This document shows, one piece after another, positions 49,389 to 58,726 of a stretch of 64,000 nucleotides of DNA. Position 1 is the stretch's first letter, and each line of letters starts with the position of its first letter. Made by a program: the position numbers and the translations under genes. The notes beneath the pieces are model-generated. The model saw only the letters and a list, made by a program, of their open reading frames with translations. It made no database searches and was not told where the DNA came from. This DNA is from JACVRW01 sp963733885 (GTDB taxonomy: Bacteria; Actinomycetota; Thermoleophilia; Solirubrobacterales; Thermoleophilaceae), in the NCBI GenBank assembly GCA_963733885.1, contig CAVTES010000003.1, positions 1-64,000 of the forward strand, in the 5' to 3' direction.

Positions 49389-51203
49389 GTGACCCAGGCA
49401 ACCAGCGCCCCCACAACCCACGAGAAGCTCCTCGCGTGGGTGGATGAGGTGGCAGAACTCACCCAGCCCGACTCGATCCACTGGTGCGACGGCACTGCGG
49501 AGGAATACGACAGCCTCTGTGCGGCCCTCGTGGAGGCCGGCACCTTCGAGAAGCTGGCTGACGCCAAGCGCCCGAACTCATACCTCGCTCGGTCAGATCC
49601 GGGCGACGTGGCCCGAGTCGAGGACCGAACATTCATCTGCTCCGAGCGCGAGGAGGACGCCGGCCCGACGAACAACTGGCGCGCGCCGGACGAGATGCGG
49701 GAGACGCTCACCGGGCTGTTCCGGGGCTCGATGCGGGGGCGGACCATGTACGTGGTGCCGTTCTCGATGGGTCCGCTCGGCTCGCCGATCGCGCACGTGG
49801 GAGTGCAGCTCACCGACTCGGCGTACGTGGCCGTGTCGATGCGGATCATGACCCGCATGGGGAAAGGGGCGCTCGACGTGCTCGGCGAGGACGGCGAGTT
49901 CGTTCCCTGCCTGCACTCGGTCGGGGCGCCGCTCGAGGAGGGCCAGGAGGACGTGTCCTGGCCCTGCGACGCGAACAACAAGTACATCGTCCACTTCCCC
50001 GAGACGCGCGAGATCTGGTCCTACGGGTCCGGCTATGGCGGCAACGCTCTGCTCGGCAAGAAGTGCTTCGCGCTGCGGATCGCGTCCGTCATGGCCCGCG
50101 ACGAAGGCTGGCTCGCCGAGCACATGCTGATCCTGAAGCTCACCTCGCCCGAGGGTGCGGTCAAGCACGTGGGCGGGGCGTTCCCGTCGGCCTGCGGGAA
50201 GACCAACCTGGCGATGTTGATCCCAACCCTCGAGGGCTGGACGGTCGAGACGATCGGCGACGACATCGCGTGGATGAAATGGGGCAAGGACGGCCGCCTG
50301 CACGCGATCAACCCGGAGTCCGGGTTCTTCGGCGTGGCGCCCGGCACCGGCAAGAAGACGAATCCCAACGCCGTGGCGATGGTGGGCTCGAACTCGATCT
50401 TCACCAACTGCGCCAGGACCGACGACGGCGACGTGTGGTGGGAAGGCTTGACCCCCGAGCCGCCCGACCACGCGATCGACTGGCACGCGAACGACTGGAC
50501 GCCCAAGTCGGACGGGCCCGCCGCGCACCCCAACGCTCGCTTCACGGTGCATGCTTCGCAGAGCCCCTCGATCGCGCCGAACTGGGAGGACCCGAAGGGC
50601 GTGACGATGGACGCCTTCCTGTTCGGCGGCCGGCGCGCCACCGTCGTGCCGCTCGTGACCGAGGCGTTCGACTGGGAGCACGGCGTCTTCATGGGCTCGA
50701 TCATGGGCTCCGAGAAGACGGCTGCGGCGGCGGGCGCGGGGGTGGGTGAGCTGCGCTTCGATCCGTTTGCGATGCTGGCGTTCTGCGGCTACCACATGGC
50801 CGACTACTTCGGCCACTGGCTCGAGACCGGCCGGCGCGAGGGCGCGCGGCTGCCCAAGATCTTCATGGTCAACTGGTTCCGGAAGGACGACGACGGCAAG
50901 TTCATCTGGCCCGGCTTCGGCGAGAACAGCCGCGTACTGGCCTGGATCTTCCGCCGCTGCGACGGCGAAGCGGACGCCGTGGAGACCCCGATCGGGCTCG
51001 TGCCGGCGCCGGGCGCCATCGAGACCGGGAGGCTCGATGTGTCGGCGGCCGAAATGGAGCAGCTGCTCAAGGTCGATCCGGAGGAGTGGAGGGTGCAGCT
51101 CCCGCAGATCCAGCAGCACTACGCGGGTTTCGGTGACGCGCTGCCGGACGAGCTGCGCAGGCAACTCGAGGCCCTCGAGCAGCGGCTCGGCGAGCCCGGT
51201 TAG
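49389..51203 (+). CDS. pckG: Phosphoenolpyruvate carboxykinase (GTP)
   Basis: A 604-aa enzyme converting oxaloacetate and GTP to PEP, CO2 and GDP, at the junction of TCA cycle and gluconeogenesis. GTP-class blocks: NNWRAPDEM, SYGSGYGGNALLGKKCFALR, kinase-1 loop GGAFPSACGKTNLAML with the reactive Cys, kinase-2 TIGDDIAWMKW, and PNWEDPKGVTMDAFLFGGRR. Full length for the family. GTG 49389 was chosen by homology. It lies 7 nt after TACGCT without a Shine-Dalgarno, so it is probably leaderless. Confidence 0.96.
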   Translation: MTQATSAPTTHEKLLAWVDEVAELTQPDSIHWCDGTAEEYDSLCAALVEAGTFEKLADAKRPNSYLARSDPGDVARVEDRTFICSEREEDAGPTNNWRAPDEMRETLTGLFRGSMRGRTMYVVPFSMGPLGSPIAHVGVQLTDSAYVAVSMRIMTRMGKGALDVLGEDGEFVPCLHSVGAPLEEGQEDVSWPCDANNKYIVHFPETREIWSYGSGYGGNALLGKKCFALRIASVMARDEGWLAEHMLILKLTSPEGAVKHVGGAFPSACGKTNLAMLIPTLEGWTVETIGDDIAWMKWGKDGRLHAINPESGFFGVAPGTGKKTNPNAVAMVGSNSIFTNCARTDDGDVWWEGLTPEPPDHAIDWHANDWTPKSDGPAAHPNARFTVHASQSPSIAPNWEDPKGVTMDAFLFGGRRATVVPLVTEAFDWEHGVFMGSIMGSEKTAAAAGAGVGELRFDPFAMLAFCGYHMADYFGHWLETGRREGARLPKIFMVNWFRKDDDGKFIWPGFGENSRVLAWIFRRCDGEADAVETPIGLVPAPGAIETGRLDVSAAEMEQLLKVDPEEWRVQLPQIQQHYAGFGDALPDELRRQLEALEQRLGEPG

Positions 51204-51254
51204 GGCCCGTCGCCGGGGAGCCGGTCGGCCGGGATCCCGGAGTACGCTTCGCGC

Positions 51255-52820
51255 ATGAGCATCACCGAGACGAGGACGGTTGGATCGATCATCGCCGGGC
51301 AGGCGCGCGACGGCGGGCGGCGCGTCGAGTCGCGCAACCCCGCGAACCTGGAGGAGCTGGTCTGCGAGGCGCGGCTCGGGGACGCGGACATCTTCGTGGA
51401 CGCCTGCCGCGCCGGGCGCGAGGCGCAGCGCGCATGGGCCGCCACTCCGGCGCCGGTGCGCGGCAAGGCGATCGGGCGGATCGGGCGCCTCGTCGAGGAG
51501 AACAAGGAGGCCCTCGCCCGTCTCCTGACTCGCGAGATCGGCAAGCCTTACCCGGAGTCGCTCGGCGAGGTGCAGGAGATCGTGGACACCTGCGATTTCT
51601 TCCTCTCGGAGGGCCGCCGCCTCTATGGGCAGACGGTCCCGAGCGAGCTGCCCGACAAGCAGCTCTTCACCTTCCGCAACCCGGTTGGCGTGGCCGCGAT
51701 CATCACCGCCGGGAACTTCCCGGTCGCCGTTCCGTCCTGGTACCTGGTGCCGGCGCTCCTGTGCGGCAACGCCGTGGTCTGGAAGCCCGCGGAGTACGCG
51801 CCCGCGCTCGGCGAGGCGATGACGCAGCTGTTCCTCAACGGAGGCCTGCCGGACGGCGTGCTCAACCTCGTGCAATGCGACGGGCCGGCCGCGTTCGAGG
51901 GGCTCGAGCGCGCACTCGACGAGGGGCTCGTCGACAAGGTCGGCTTCACCGGATCCTCCGCCGTCGGGTCGCGGATCGGCGAGCTGTGCGGCCGCCATGT
52001 GCAGTCGCCCTGCCTCGAGCTGGGCGGAAAGAACCCGCTCGTCGTGATGCCGGACGCCGACCTCGACCTCGCCGTCGAGGGGGCCCTCTTCAGCGGCTTC
52101 GGTACCGCCGGCCAGCGGTGCACGTCGCTCGGCACGGTGATCGTGGAGGAGTCCGTGCACGACGAGTTCATGCGCCGCTTCAGTGGCCTCGTCGAGCGGG
52201 CAGCGATCGGCGACCCGTTCGAGGAGGTGCTGTACGGCCCGATGATCCACGAGCGCTTTCAGGAGCGCTTCCTGGGCTGGCTCGAGCTGATCCGCGACCA
52301 CCACTCGGTGTCGGGCTCGACCGGCACCGGGCCGATCACGAGCGAAAACCCGCGCGAGGGGTTCGTGGGCGATCCGGACGCCGGCATCTTCAGCCACCCG
52401 ACGATCGTCGACGGGGTCACCGCCGACGACGAGATCTACCGCACCGAGACCTTCGGTCCGATCGTGGGCGTGGCGAGCTTCGGCGACTTCGAAGAAGCGC
52501 TCGCGCTCGCCAACGGGCACGGCTACGGGCTCTCGTCGGCGATCTACACGAAAGACCCGCGGTGGGCCTTCCGCTTCCGCGAGGGCGTGAGCGCGGGCAT
52601 GGTGTCCGTGAACAACTCGACCTCCGGCGCCGAGGCGCACCTGCCGTTCGGCGGGAACGGTAAGTCCGGCAACGGCAGCCGCCAGTCCGGGATCTGGGTG
52701 CTCGACCAGTTCACGCGCTGGCAGTCGCTGAACTGGGACTACGCGGGCAAGTTGCAGAAGGCGCAGATGGACGTGACGGAGCTGACCGGCGACGCGGGCT
52801 ACAGGTTGGGCTGGGACTGA
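51255..52820 (+). CDS. NAD(P)-dependent aldehyde dehydrogenase
   Basis: A 521-aa ALDH. The cofactor/oxyanion Asn lies in AAIITAGNFPVAVPSWYL, catalytic Glu in LELGGKNPLVVMPDADLDLA, nucleophile Cys in GTAGQRCTSLGTVIVEE, and the C-terminal signature is TETFGPIVGVASF. The layout resembles the aminoadipate/P5C semialdehyde dehydrogenases (AmaB/ALDH7-like), but the substrate is not certain. ATG 51255 follows TACGCT by 6 nt, so it is probably leaderless. Confidence 0.92.
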   Translation: MSITETRTVGSIIAGQARDGGRRVESRNPANLEELVCEARLGDADIFVDACRAGREAQRAWAATPAPVRGKAIGRIGRLVEENKEALARLLTREIGKPYPESLGEVQEIVDTCDFFLSEGRRLYGQTVPSELPDKQLFTFRNPVGVAAIITAGNFPVAVPSWYLVPALLCGNAVVWKPAEYAPALGEAMTQLFLNGGLPDGVLNLVQCDGPAAFEGLERALDEGLVDKVGFTGSSAVGSRIGELCGRHVQSPCLELGGKNPLVVMPDADLDLAVEGALFSGFGTAGQRCTSLGTVIVEESVHDEFMRRFSGLVERAAIGDPFEEVLYGPMIHERFQERFLGWLELIRDHHSVSGSTGTGPITSENPREGFVGDPDAGIFSHPTIVDGVTADDEIYRTETFGPIVGVASFGDFEEALALANGHGYGLSSAIYTKDPRWAFRFREGVSAGMVSVNNSTSGAEAHLPFGGNGKSGNGSRQSGIWVLDQFTRWQSLNWDYAGKLQKAQMDVTELTGDAGYRLGWD

Positions 52821-53473
52821 GCGCGTTCGCTCGCGGCGGCCTCAGCCTGGCTTCGGGCGCGGGCCGACAGCTTGGCCTGCTGCTCTGACGCAGCCTCGGC
52901 CACCCTGCGTTCGGCGAGAGTCCGGGCGCGCTCCTCCGCGAGGGTGCGCGCCTTGCGGCGGGCGGCCGTGCTGGCCCGCGGAGCCGCCTTGCGCGCGGCC
53001 GCCCGCCGTGCTCGCATGCTCGCGGTGCGGCGGGCGCGGCTCACCGCCTCCGGCTCGGTCCCGTCGCGCGCGCAGGCACCGACCGACGCCGTGGCTCGCG
53101 CCGAGCCCACGGCGCTCACATCGGCGGTGGCCGTCGCCGTCGTGCTGCCGCGCACGGTTGCGGTGGCGGTCGAGGTCACCGTGTTCCCCGCCAGCTCCAC
53201 CTCGGCGGTCGCGGTCTCCCTCGCCGTGAGGTGCCTCTCGGCGGTGTACTCCGCCTCCGCGCGCGTGCTGCGGCGCACGGTCACCGTCTCCGTCACCCGC
53301 TCGCAGGCGCGTACTGACTCGGGCACTCCTCCTCCCGCCTGCGGGGGCGGCGGGTCCGACTCTTCGGCACCCCTCGTGGCGAGCAGGATCGCGAGCAGCA
53401 CCCCCACGCCCGCGAGGGCGATGCCGATCGAGGGGCGCGCCCGCTCGCGCAGCTTGGTCAGGAAACGTGCCAC
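52799..53473 (-). CDS. Membrane-anchored Ala/Thr/Arg-rich protein
   Basis: A 224-aa protein starting at GTG 53473. One N-terminal helix (SIGIALAGVGVLLAILLATR) is followed by a proline linker. A Thr/Ala-rich stretch follows, with repeated TATA-type residues (NTVTSTATATVRGSTTATAT) between two cysteines (RACERV, VGACARD). The end is an Arg/Ala-rich helical tail. Such composition may give false ORFs in this GC range, but the membrane anchor and absence of another gene here support it. The function is unknown. It overlaps the aldehyde dehydrogenase end by 22 bp. Confidence 0.55.
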   Translation of the reverse strand: MARFLTKLRERARPSIGIALAGVGVLLAILLATRGAEESDPPPPQAGGGVPESVRACERVTETVTVRRSTRAEAEYTAERHLTARETATAEVELAGNTVTSTATATVRGSTTATATADVSAVGSARATASVGACARDGTEPEAVSRARRTASMRARRAAARKAAPRASTAARRKARTLAEERARTLAERRVAEAASEQQAKLSARARSQAEAAASERAQSQPNL

Positions 53474-53511
53474 CGGTCCGAATGCTGACAGTGCGGCTAG
53501 GTTGCGGACCG

Positions 53512-54069
53512 ATGCGCATCCTCGCGTTCGCAGACGAGCCGCCGCACGGGCCGGTCGCCGACCTGATCGCGGCCCACCGGCCGGAGCTCATCGTGCTGCT
53601 CGGCGACCTCGAGCCCGCCTGGACCGAGGGCCTCGCGGCCGTGGAGCTGCCGAAGCTCGGAGTGCTGGGCAACCACGACGCCGACGACGCCCTCACGGCG
53701 ATCGGCGCCGAAGAGGTGCAGCTCCGGCGGGTGGTGGTGGGCGGGATCAGCTTCTCCGGCTTCGGCGGCTCGCCGCGCTACAGCTGCGCCGGCTCCAACG
53801 AGTGGACGGAGGAGGAGGCGGAGGAGCTCGTCGGCAGGCTGCCCGCCGCCGACGTCCTGCTCACGCACAGCCCGCCCGCGGGCGTAAACGACGAGCCCGA
53901 CGATCCCGCCCACCGCGGCTCGCCCGCGCTGCGCGCGTGGGTCGAGCACCACCGGCCCGCCTGGCTGCTGCACGGCCACACCCGCCCGCACCCCGCCCAC
54001 CGGGTGCGGCGCCTGGGCGACACGCGGGTGGTGCACGTGCGGGGGGCGACGGCGCTCGACCTTACTTAG
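53512..54069 (+). CDS. Metallophosphoesterase, YfcE/MPP-like
   Basis: A 185-aa small calcineurin-like phosphoesterase with IVLLGDLEP, VLGNHDADD, LLTHSPPAGVND and LLHGHTRPHP. The first motif is changed: ILAFADEPP instead of D-x-H, so one metal ligand His is missing, which is seen in some archaeal-type relatives. ATG 53512 lies 8 nt after TAGGTT. Convergent with and overlapping the FUSC gene by 4 bp. Confidence 0.82.
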   Translation: MRILAFADEPPHGPVADLIAAHRPELIVLLGDLEPAWTEGLAAVELPKLGVLGNHDADDALTAIGAEEVQLRRVVVGGISFSGFGGSPRYSCAGSNEWTEEEAEELVGRLPAADVLLTHSPPAGVNDEPDDPAHRGSPALRAWVEHHRPAWLLHGHTRPHPAHRVRRLGDTRVVHVRGATALDLT

Positions 54070-55262
54070 GCGTCTTCCTCCTCGAGCGCGGCGGTGCGCA
54101 CCGCCTCCTGGGCCTTGCCGCGCTCGAGGCCCGTGGCGCGCAGCAGGTCCACCGCGATCAGCCGGATCTGGCCGACGATGTGCACCGCCGAGAGGTTGCC
54201 GGTCGCCTCGAGCACGGCGTTGGCGAGGGCGGCCGCCCGCACCGCCGCCGCGCGCGCGGGCTCGGGAGCACCGCCGTCGAGGTAATCCCTCAGCGCCTCG
54301 GCGGAGTGGGCCAGCTCCTCCACGGCCTGCACGGCCTCTCGCGGGACCGCGTCGTCCAGGTCCGTGGCGCGCACGGCGCCGCGCGCGAGCGCGCGCACGT
54401 TCTCGATGGCGCGCCCGAGCTCGCCGGCGGCGATCGAGACGCGGTCGATGCCCTCCAGCGAGCCGCGCCGCTGGGGCGAGAGGCGGGCGGCCTCGCCGGC
54501 CGCCTCGAGCGTCTCGAGGAGGTGCTCGTGCGCTCCGTCCACCCGCGCGACGGCCAGCAGCGCGTCGTCGGCCGTTTCCGGCTGGCGCGTGGTCAGCGCG
54601 GTGGCGATCTGCCCGAGCGCCTCCACGATTCGGTCCAGCACGGGCTCCGCGCTCTCGCGAACCAGCCGCATCGGGTGCACGGGGAGGATCAGCGAGCTGA
54701 CCAGGAGCGCCACGCCGCCGCCGACCAATGCGTCGAGGGAGCGTTCGAAGTCGAAGCCGCCCTCGGGCGGCTGGAGCGTCGCCACCAGCACCGCCGAGGC
54801 ACCCGCCTGCGAGGCGAGCAGCGAGCCGCCGCCGACGAGGGCGGCGGCCACCATCGCAAGCGCCACCACGACCCCGATCTGCCAGGTGCCGGTACCGATG
54901 GCGGCTACCAAGGCGTCCGCGATCGCGATCCCCACCGACACGCCGATCGCCAGCTCGATCGCCCGCCGTCGGCGCTGGCCCACCGTCAGGCCGAGGGTGA
55001 TCACCGCTGAGATCGGCGCGAAGAACGGCTGCTCGTGGCCTACGACCTCCGTGGCCACGAGCCAGGCGAGCGACGCCGCGAGCGCGGAGTGGAGGATGGG
55101 GCGCGCGCCGGCCACGATCCGGTCGTGCCGCGTGCGCAGCCCTTCGCGCGACGCTTCGGCGGCCTGCTCGAGCATCTCGTCCCGGCCGCCGAGGCGGTGC
55201 TCGATCGCTTGCGGCGCCAGCCGCCGCACCCGCCCGCCGCGGCGGGCACGCGGCCGGCTCAT
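54066..55262 (-). CDS. FUSC/aromatic-acid exporter family membrane protein
   Basis: A 398-aa protein. The N-terminal 200 residues have about six helices (ALAASLAWLVATEVVGHEQP onward), with the FUSC-type block FFAPISAVITLGLTVGQRRRRA, and the C-terminal half is a cytoplasmic helical domain. ATG 55262 overlaps the TPP enzyme stop (ATGA); the long open frame extending before it is a shadow. FUSC proteins export aromatic acids or similar solutes. Here one may clear a product of the TPP enzyme. Confidence 0.82.
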   Translation of the reverse strand: MSRPRARRGGRVRRLAPQAIEHRLGGRDEMLEQAAEASREGLRTRHDRIVAGARPILHSALAASLAWLVATEVVGHEQPFFAPISAVITLGLTVGQRRRRAIELAIGVSVGIAIADALVAAIGTGTWQIGVVVALAMVAAALVGGGSLLASQAGASAVLVATLQPPEGGFDFERSLDALVGGGVALLVSSLILPVHPMRLVRESAEPVLDRIVEALGQIATALTTRQPETADDALLAVARVDGAHEHLLETLEAAGEAARLSPQRRGSLEGIDRVSIAAGELGRAIENVRALARGAVRATDLDDAVPREAVQAVEELAHSAEALRDYLDGGAPEPARAAAVRAAALANAVLEATGNLSAVHIVGQIRLIAVDLLRATGLERGKAQEAVRTAALEEEDA

Positions 55263-56926
55263 CGCCGGTACCAGCGCGGCGAGACGTTGGGGGGCGGCGC
55301 GAGTGCTGCCTTTGCCACGAGCACCGTCGGCTCGTGCATGCGCAGGTGGAGGGCGAGCATGCCCTCGAAGGATTCGCCGAGGCCGTCCACGGAGTCGGCG
55401 TGCACGCCGAACGAGCGCGCCAGGGCGACGAAGTCCGGCGTATGGAGGTCCACGCCCTCGCGCGGATCGCCCTTCAGCTCCTGGTCGAAGCGCAGCATGC
55501 CGTAGCCGCCGTCGTCCACGATCACGGCCTTCAGCGGGATGCGCTCCTGGGCGGCCGTGGCCAGCTCGCCGCAGGCGTATAGGAAGCCGCCGTCGCCGGA
55601 GACGCTCACTACCGGTCCGGTTCCGCCGAGCGCGGCGCCGAGCCCCTGCGGGAAGGCGCAGCCGAGCGTGCCCCAGCCCAGCGGATACGAGAGCCTGCGC
55701 GGTGCCGGGGTGCGATGGAAGCCGCCCAGCCAATAGCCGGGGATGCACATATCGCATACCAGCGCGGCGTCGTCCGGCAGCGTGCGTTCGACCGCCTCGA
55801 GGAACGCGATCGCCTCGGCGTCGCTCTCGCGAAGCGCGGCACGGACGCCCCGGTTCAGGTCGCGCAGCCGGTGGGCGAGCGCATCGAGGCCGCCGCGAGC
55901 CTCGAGGCGCCCGGCCAGGGCGCCGGCCCCCTCCGCGGCGTCGGCCTCGAGCAGCACGTCGGGCAGGTAGTTCTTGGCGGCGTCCGACGGGTCGACGTTC
56001 ACCGAGATCAGATGCGGCGGCTGCGGCTGCTTCCAGCCCTGGGTCATCATCCCGTCGAAGTCGGTGCCGACGGCGAGCACGACGTCGGCCTCGTCCCAGA
56101 GCGCGCCCACCTCCGCGACGTGCGGCGGGGCCTCGACGAGACAGGGATGGCCCGGCGGGAGCAGGCCCCGCGCGGAGTAGGTGAGGATCACGGGGGCCAC
56201 GAGCCGTTCGGCCACGGCCGCCACGGCCTCGCCCGCGCCGGCCTGGAGCGCGCCGCCGCCCGCCCAGATGAGCGGGCGGCGCGATCGCTCGAGCACGTCC
56301 GCCGCGCGCGCGAGATGCTCGTGGTCCGGCCGCTGCGGCCGGGGGACGGTGGGCGCCTCGCCCGCCTCCGCGGTCTCGTCCCCCTCGGCCGCCAGAAGAT
56401 CCGTGGGGATCTCGAGATAGACGGGGCGCTGCGGCGGGGTCAAAGCCTCGGTCACGGCCGCCGCGACCGCGTGCCCGACCTGCGCCGCTCCCGTCACCCG
56501 CAGCTTGCGCTTCACCACAGGCGCGAACATCCCCGCCTGGTCGGTGCCCTCGTGGAGCATGCCGCGCCACACGCCGGGGCGGCGCAGGCGCGCCGGGATG
56601 TCTGTGGCGATCACGAGGACCGGCTGCCGCGAGGCCCAGGCCTCCCCCACTGCGGCGAGCGTGTTGGCGGCGCCGGGGCCGGTGGTGGTGAGGGCCACGC
56701 CGATCCTCCCGGTGGTCCGCGCGTAGCCGTCCGCCGCGTAGGCCGCGGTCTGCTCGTGGCGCACGCCGACCAGCCGGATCGGCGACTCCCCAAGCGCCCG
56801 CCACAGCGCCAGGTTGTGCACCCCGGGCAGGCCGAAGGCCACGTCGACGCCGGCCCGCTCGAGCGCCGCGACCGCCAGCTGCGCGCCTGTCAGGATGCGC
56901 GTCCGCGATGAGCTCACCGGCCCCAT
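55259..56926 (-). CDS. Thiamine-diphosphate enzyme, acetolactate synthase/benzoylformate decarboxylase-like
   Basis: A 555-aa ThDP enzyme. The cofactor Glu lies in VGVRHEQTAAYAADGYARTT and the middle FAD-like domain is VLERSRRPLIWAGGGALQ. The ThDP/Mg motif is SVSGDGGFLYACGELATAAQ. The final part DDGGYGMLRFDQELKGDP fits the family. The lack of an adjacent ilvN regulatory subunit argues against acetolactate synthase proper. The ATG 56926 start overlaps the divergent gene's start by 19 bp; GTG 56917 is an alternative. Confidence 0.88.
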   Translation of the reverse strand: MGPVSSSRTRILTGAQLAVAALERAGVDVAFGLPGVHNLALWRALGESPIRLVGVRHEQTAAYAADGYARTTGRIGVALTTTGPGAANTLAAVGEAWASRQPVLVIATDIPARLRRPGVWRGMLHEGTDQAGMFAPVVKRKLRVTGAAQVGHAVAAAVTEALTPPQRPVYLEIPTDLLAAEGDETAEAGEAPTVPRPQRPDHEHLARAADVLERSRRPLIWAGGGALQAGAGEAVAAVAERLVAPVILTYSARGLLPPGHPCLVEAPPHVAEVGALWDEADVVLAVGTDFDGMMTQGWKQPQPPHLISVNVDPSDAAKNYLPDVLLEADAAEGAGALAGRLEARGGLDALAHRLRDLNRGVRAALRESDAEAIAFLEAVERTLPDDAALVCDMCIPGYWLGGFHRTPAPRRLSYPLGWGTLGCAFPQGLGAALGGTGPVVSVSGDGGFLYACGELATAAQERIPLKAVIVDDGGYGMLRFDQELKGDPREGVDLHTPDFVALARSFGVHADSVDGLGESFEGMLALHLRMHEPTVLVAKAALAPPPNVSPRWYRR

Positions 56927-58107
56927 CCTCGCAGCCTCTCAACGGAGTTCGCGTGGTTGACCTCTCGCGCGTCCTCGCCGGCCCGTACTGCACGATGGTC
57001 CTCGCCGACCTCGGGGCCGACGTGATCAAGGTCGAGCGCCCGCAAGGGGGCGACGAGACGCGCACCTGGGGGCCGCCCTTCGCCGGCGGCGAGGCGGCCT
57101 ACTACCTCTCGGTCAACCGGGGCAAGCGCTCATGCGCGATCGATCTGTCGCAGGATGAGGGGCGGGCGCTCGCGCTCGAGCTGTGCGCCGGCGCCCGGGC
57201 CGTGATCGAGAACTTCAAGGTGGGCGGGGCCGAGCGGCTCGGCGTGGGCTACGAGCAGGTGCGAGAGCGCAATCCCCGGGTCGTGTACTGCTCGATCACC
57301 GGCTTCGGTTCCCGGCGCGAGCCGCCCGGCCGGCCGGGCTACGACTTCGTCGCGCAGGCCGAGACCGGCCTGATGTCGATCACCGGCCCCGAGGACGGGC
57401 CGCCGTACAAGGTCGGCGTAGCACTGGTGGACGTCCTCGCGGGGCTGCACGCCGCGGCCGCGATCCTCGCCGGCCTCCACGCAGGCGAGGGGGCCCGCAT
57501 CGAGGTGCCCTTGCTCGATAGCGGCCTGGCCGGGCTCGTCAACGTGGCGCAGAACGCGCTCGTCACGGGCCGTGAGCCAGAGCGCCACGGCAACGCCCAC
57601 CCGAACATCGTCCCCTACCAGGACTTCGAGACGGCCTCGGGGAGGATCGCCGTGGCCGCGGCGAACGACGGCCTGTTCCGAGCGATGTGCCGCACGCTCG
57701 GCGTCGAGGAGCTGGCGGGCGACCACCGCTTCGCAACCAACGCCGCGCGCGTCGAGAACCGGCGCGCGCTTATCCCGCTGCTGCAGGAGCGCCTGCGGGA
57801 GCGCACGGCCGAGGAGTGGATCGAGGGCCTCGACGCGGCGGCGGTGCCGGTCGGCAAGGTCCGCACCGTGCCCGAGGCGCTGGCGGCGGCGGCCGAGGCT
57901 GGGCTTCCTGCCACGTTCGGCGTCGAGCACCCCAGCGCCGGCCCGCTCGAGCTGGTCGCCTCGCCGATCTGGGGCGCGACCGACCGCGAGGCGGCCACGG
58001 CGCCGCCGCTCCTGGGCGAGCACACGGCCGACGTGCTGCGCGAGCTGGGCCGCTCGGAGGAGGAGGTGGCCGCGCTGGCGGAGCGCGGCGTGGTCCGCCT
58101 GGGCTAG
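56908..58107 (+). CDS. Family III CoA transferase (CaiB/BaiF)
   Basis: A 399-aa CoA transferase. The opening GVRVVDLSRVLAGPYCTMVL then ADLGADVIKVE is diagnostic. The catalytic Asp is expected in KVGVALVDVLAGLHAAAAIL. The ends GRIAVAAANDGLFRAMCRTL and ADVLRELGRSEEEVAALAE are typical. It moves CoA between acids, such as formyl-, succinyl- or malyl-type esters; the substrate is unknown. ATG 56908 is strongly supported by homology, so the overlap with the divergent TPP gene is real or that gene starts later. Confidence 0.92.
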   Translation: MSSPAPSSQPLNGVRVVDLSRVLAGPYCTMVLADLGADVIKVERPQGGDETRTWGPPFAGGEAAYYLSVNRGKRSCAIDLSQDEGRALALELCAGARAVIENFKVGGAERLGVGYEQVRERNPRVVYCSITGFGSRREPPGRPGYDFVAQAETGLMSITGPEDGPPYKVGVALVDVLAGLHAAAAILAGLHAGEGARIEVPLLDSGLAGLVNVAQNALVTGREPERHGNAHPNIVPYQDFETASGRIAVAAANDGLFRAMCRTLGVEELAGDHRFATNAARVENRRALIPLLQERLRERTAEEWIEGLDAAAVPVGKVRTVPEALAAAAEAGLPATFGVEHPSAGPLELVASPIWGATDREAATAPPLLGEHTADVLRELGRSEEEVAALAERGVVRLG

Positions 58108-58111
58108 TTTA

Positions 58112-58717
58112 CTAGTGGGAGTCGGCCTCCCCGCTCGACGCGGGCGGCCGTGACTCCTCGGCCAGCGAGGTGATCGTGAGGCTCCCGCGCGCCGCCTCCT
58201 CCATCACCTCGGTCGCCTCGTCCGAGGAGCGCGCGTAAAGCTCGACCAGCATGTGGATCACGACGCGGTCTTCGTCGTGCTTGTGGAACCGCACATGGGT
58301 GAAGAACTCCCGCGTCCCGTGGTCGCCGAAGGCGGCGAACGCCAGCGACTCAGCGGCCTCGGGGCCGGAGCACGACTCGACTTGCTCGCCGTCGACCGTC
58401 ACCGTGCACGAGGCGACCCACGGCGTGCCGGTCACCATCCGCTCCCAGCGGTCCTCTACCGGCTCGATGCGCGAGATGCGCCGCCCGTTCTCCTCATAGA
58501 ACGTGAGCGCGAGGTGGGGCTGATCGTGTAGGCAGTCGAGGCACTGCACCACGGCCTCCTGCACCTCCTCCACCGGCTCGACGGCCTCGCCGGTGTCGGC
58601 GTCGACCTTCAAGATGCCCTCGTAGTGAAGCTGCACCTCGAGGTTCTGCGACCAGCAGCGATAGCAGCGCAGCCAGCTCGACTGCGTGCCCACGGACTCC
58701 TGTGCGGATCCCTCCAT
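58112..58717 (-). CDS. Zinc-knuckle hypothetical protein
   Basis: A 201-aa protein with an N-terminal CYRC pair (SWLRCYRCWSQNLEVQ) and a CLDC pair (EAVVQCLDCLHDQPH), together one likely zinc ribbon. A region of beta strands (PWVASCTVTVDGEQVESCSG, HVRFHKHDEDRVVIHMLVEL) and a helical acidic end follow. No family is recognised. ATG 58717 is preferred over longer frames, which overlap the divergent lipoprotein gene. Confidence 0.6.
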   Translation of the reverse strand: MEGSAQESVGTQSSWLRCYRCWSQNLEVQLHYEGILKVDADTGEAVEPVEEVQEAVVQCLDCLHDQPHLALTFYEENGRRISRIEPVEDRWERMVTGTPWVASCTVTVDGEQVESCSGPEAAESLAFAAFGDHGTREFFTHVRFHKHDEDRVVIHMLVELYARSSDEATEVMEEAARGSLTITSLAEESRPPASSGEADSH

Positions 58718-58726
58718 ATCTCCATT

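Noticed and set aside
49593..52640. 1015-aa minus-strand ORF opposite PEPCK and the aldehyde dehydrogenase
   Set aside because: It crosses two clearly real genes and is rich in Arg/His/Gly without motifs, so it is a reverse-strand shadow.
55263..57065. N-terminal 600 residues of the 999-aa frame that includes the FUSC gene
   Set aside because: This part overlaps the TPP enzyme in another frame and has shadow composition; only the FUSC part from 55262 down is real.
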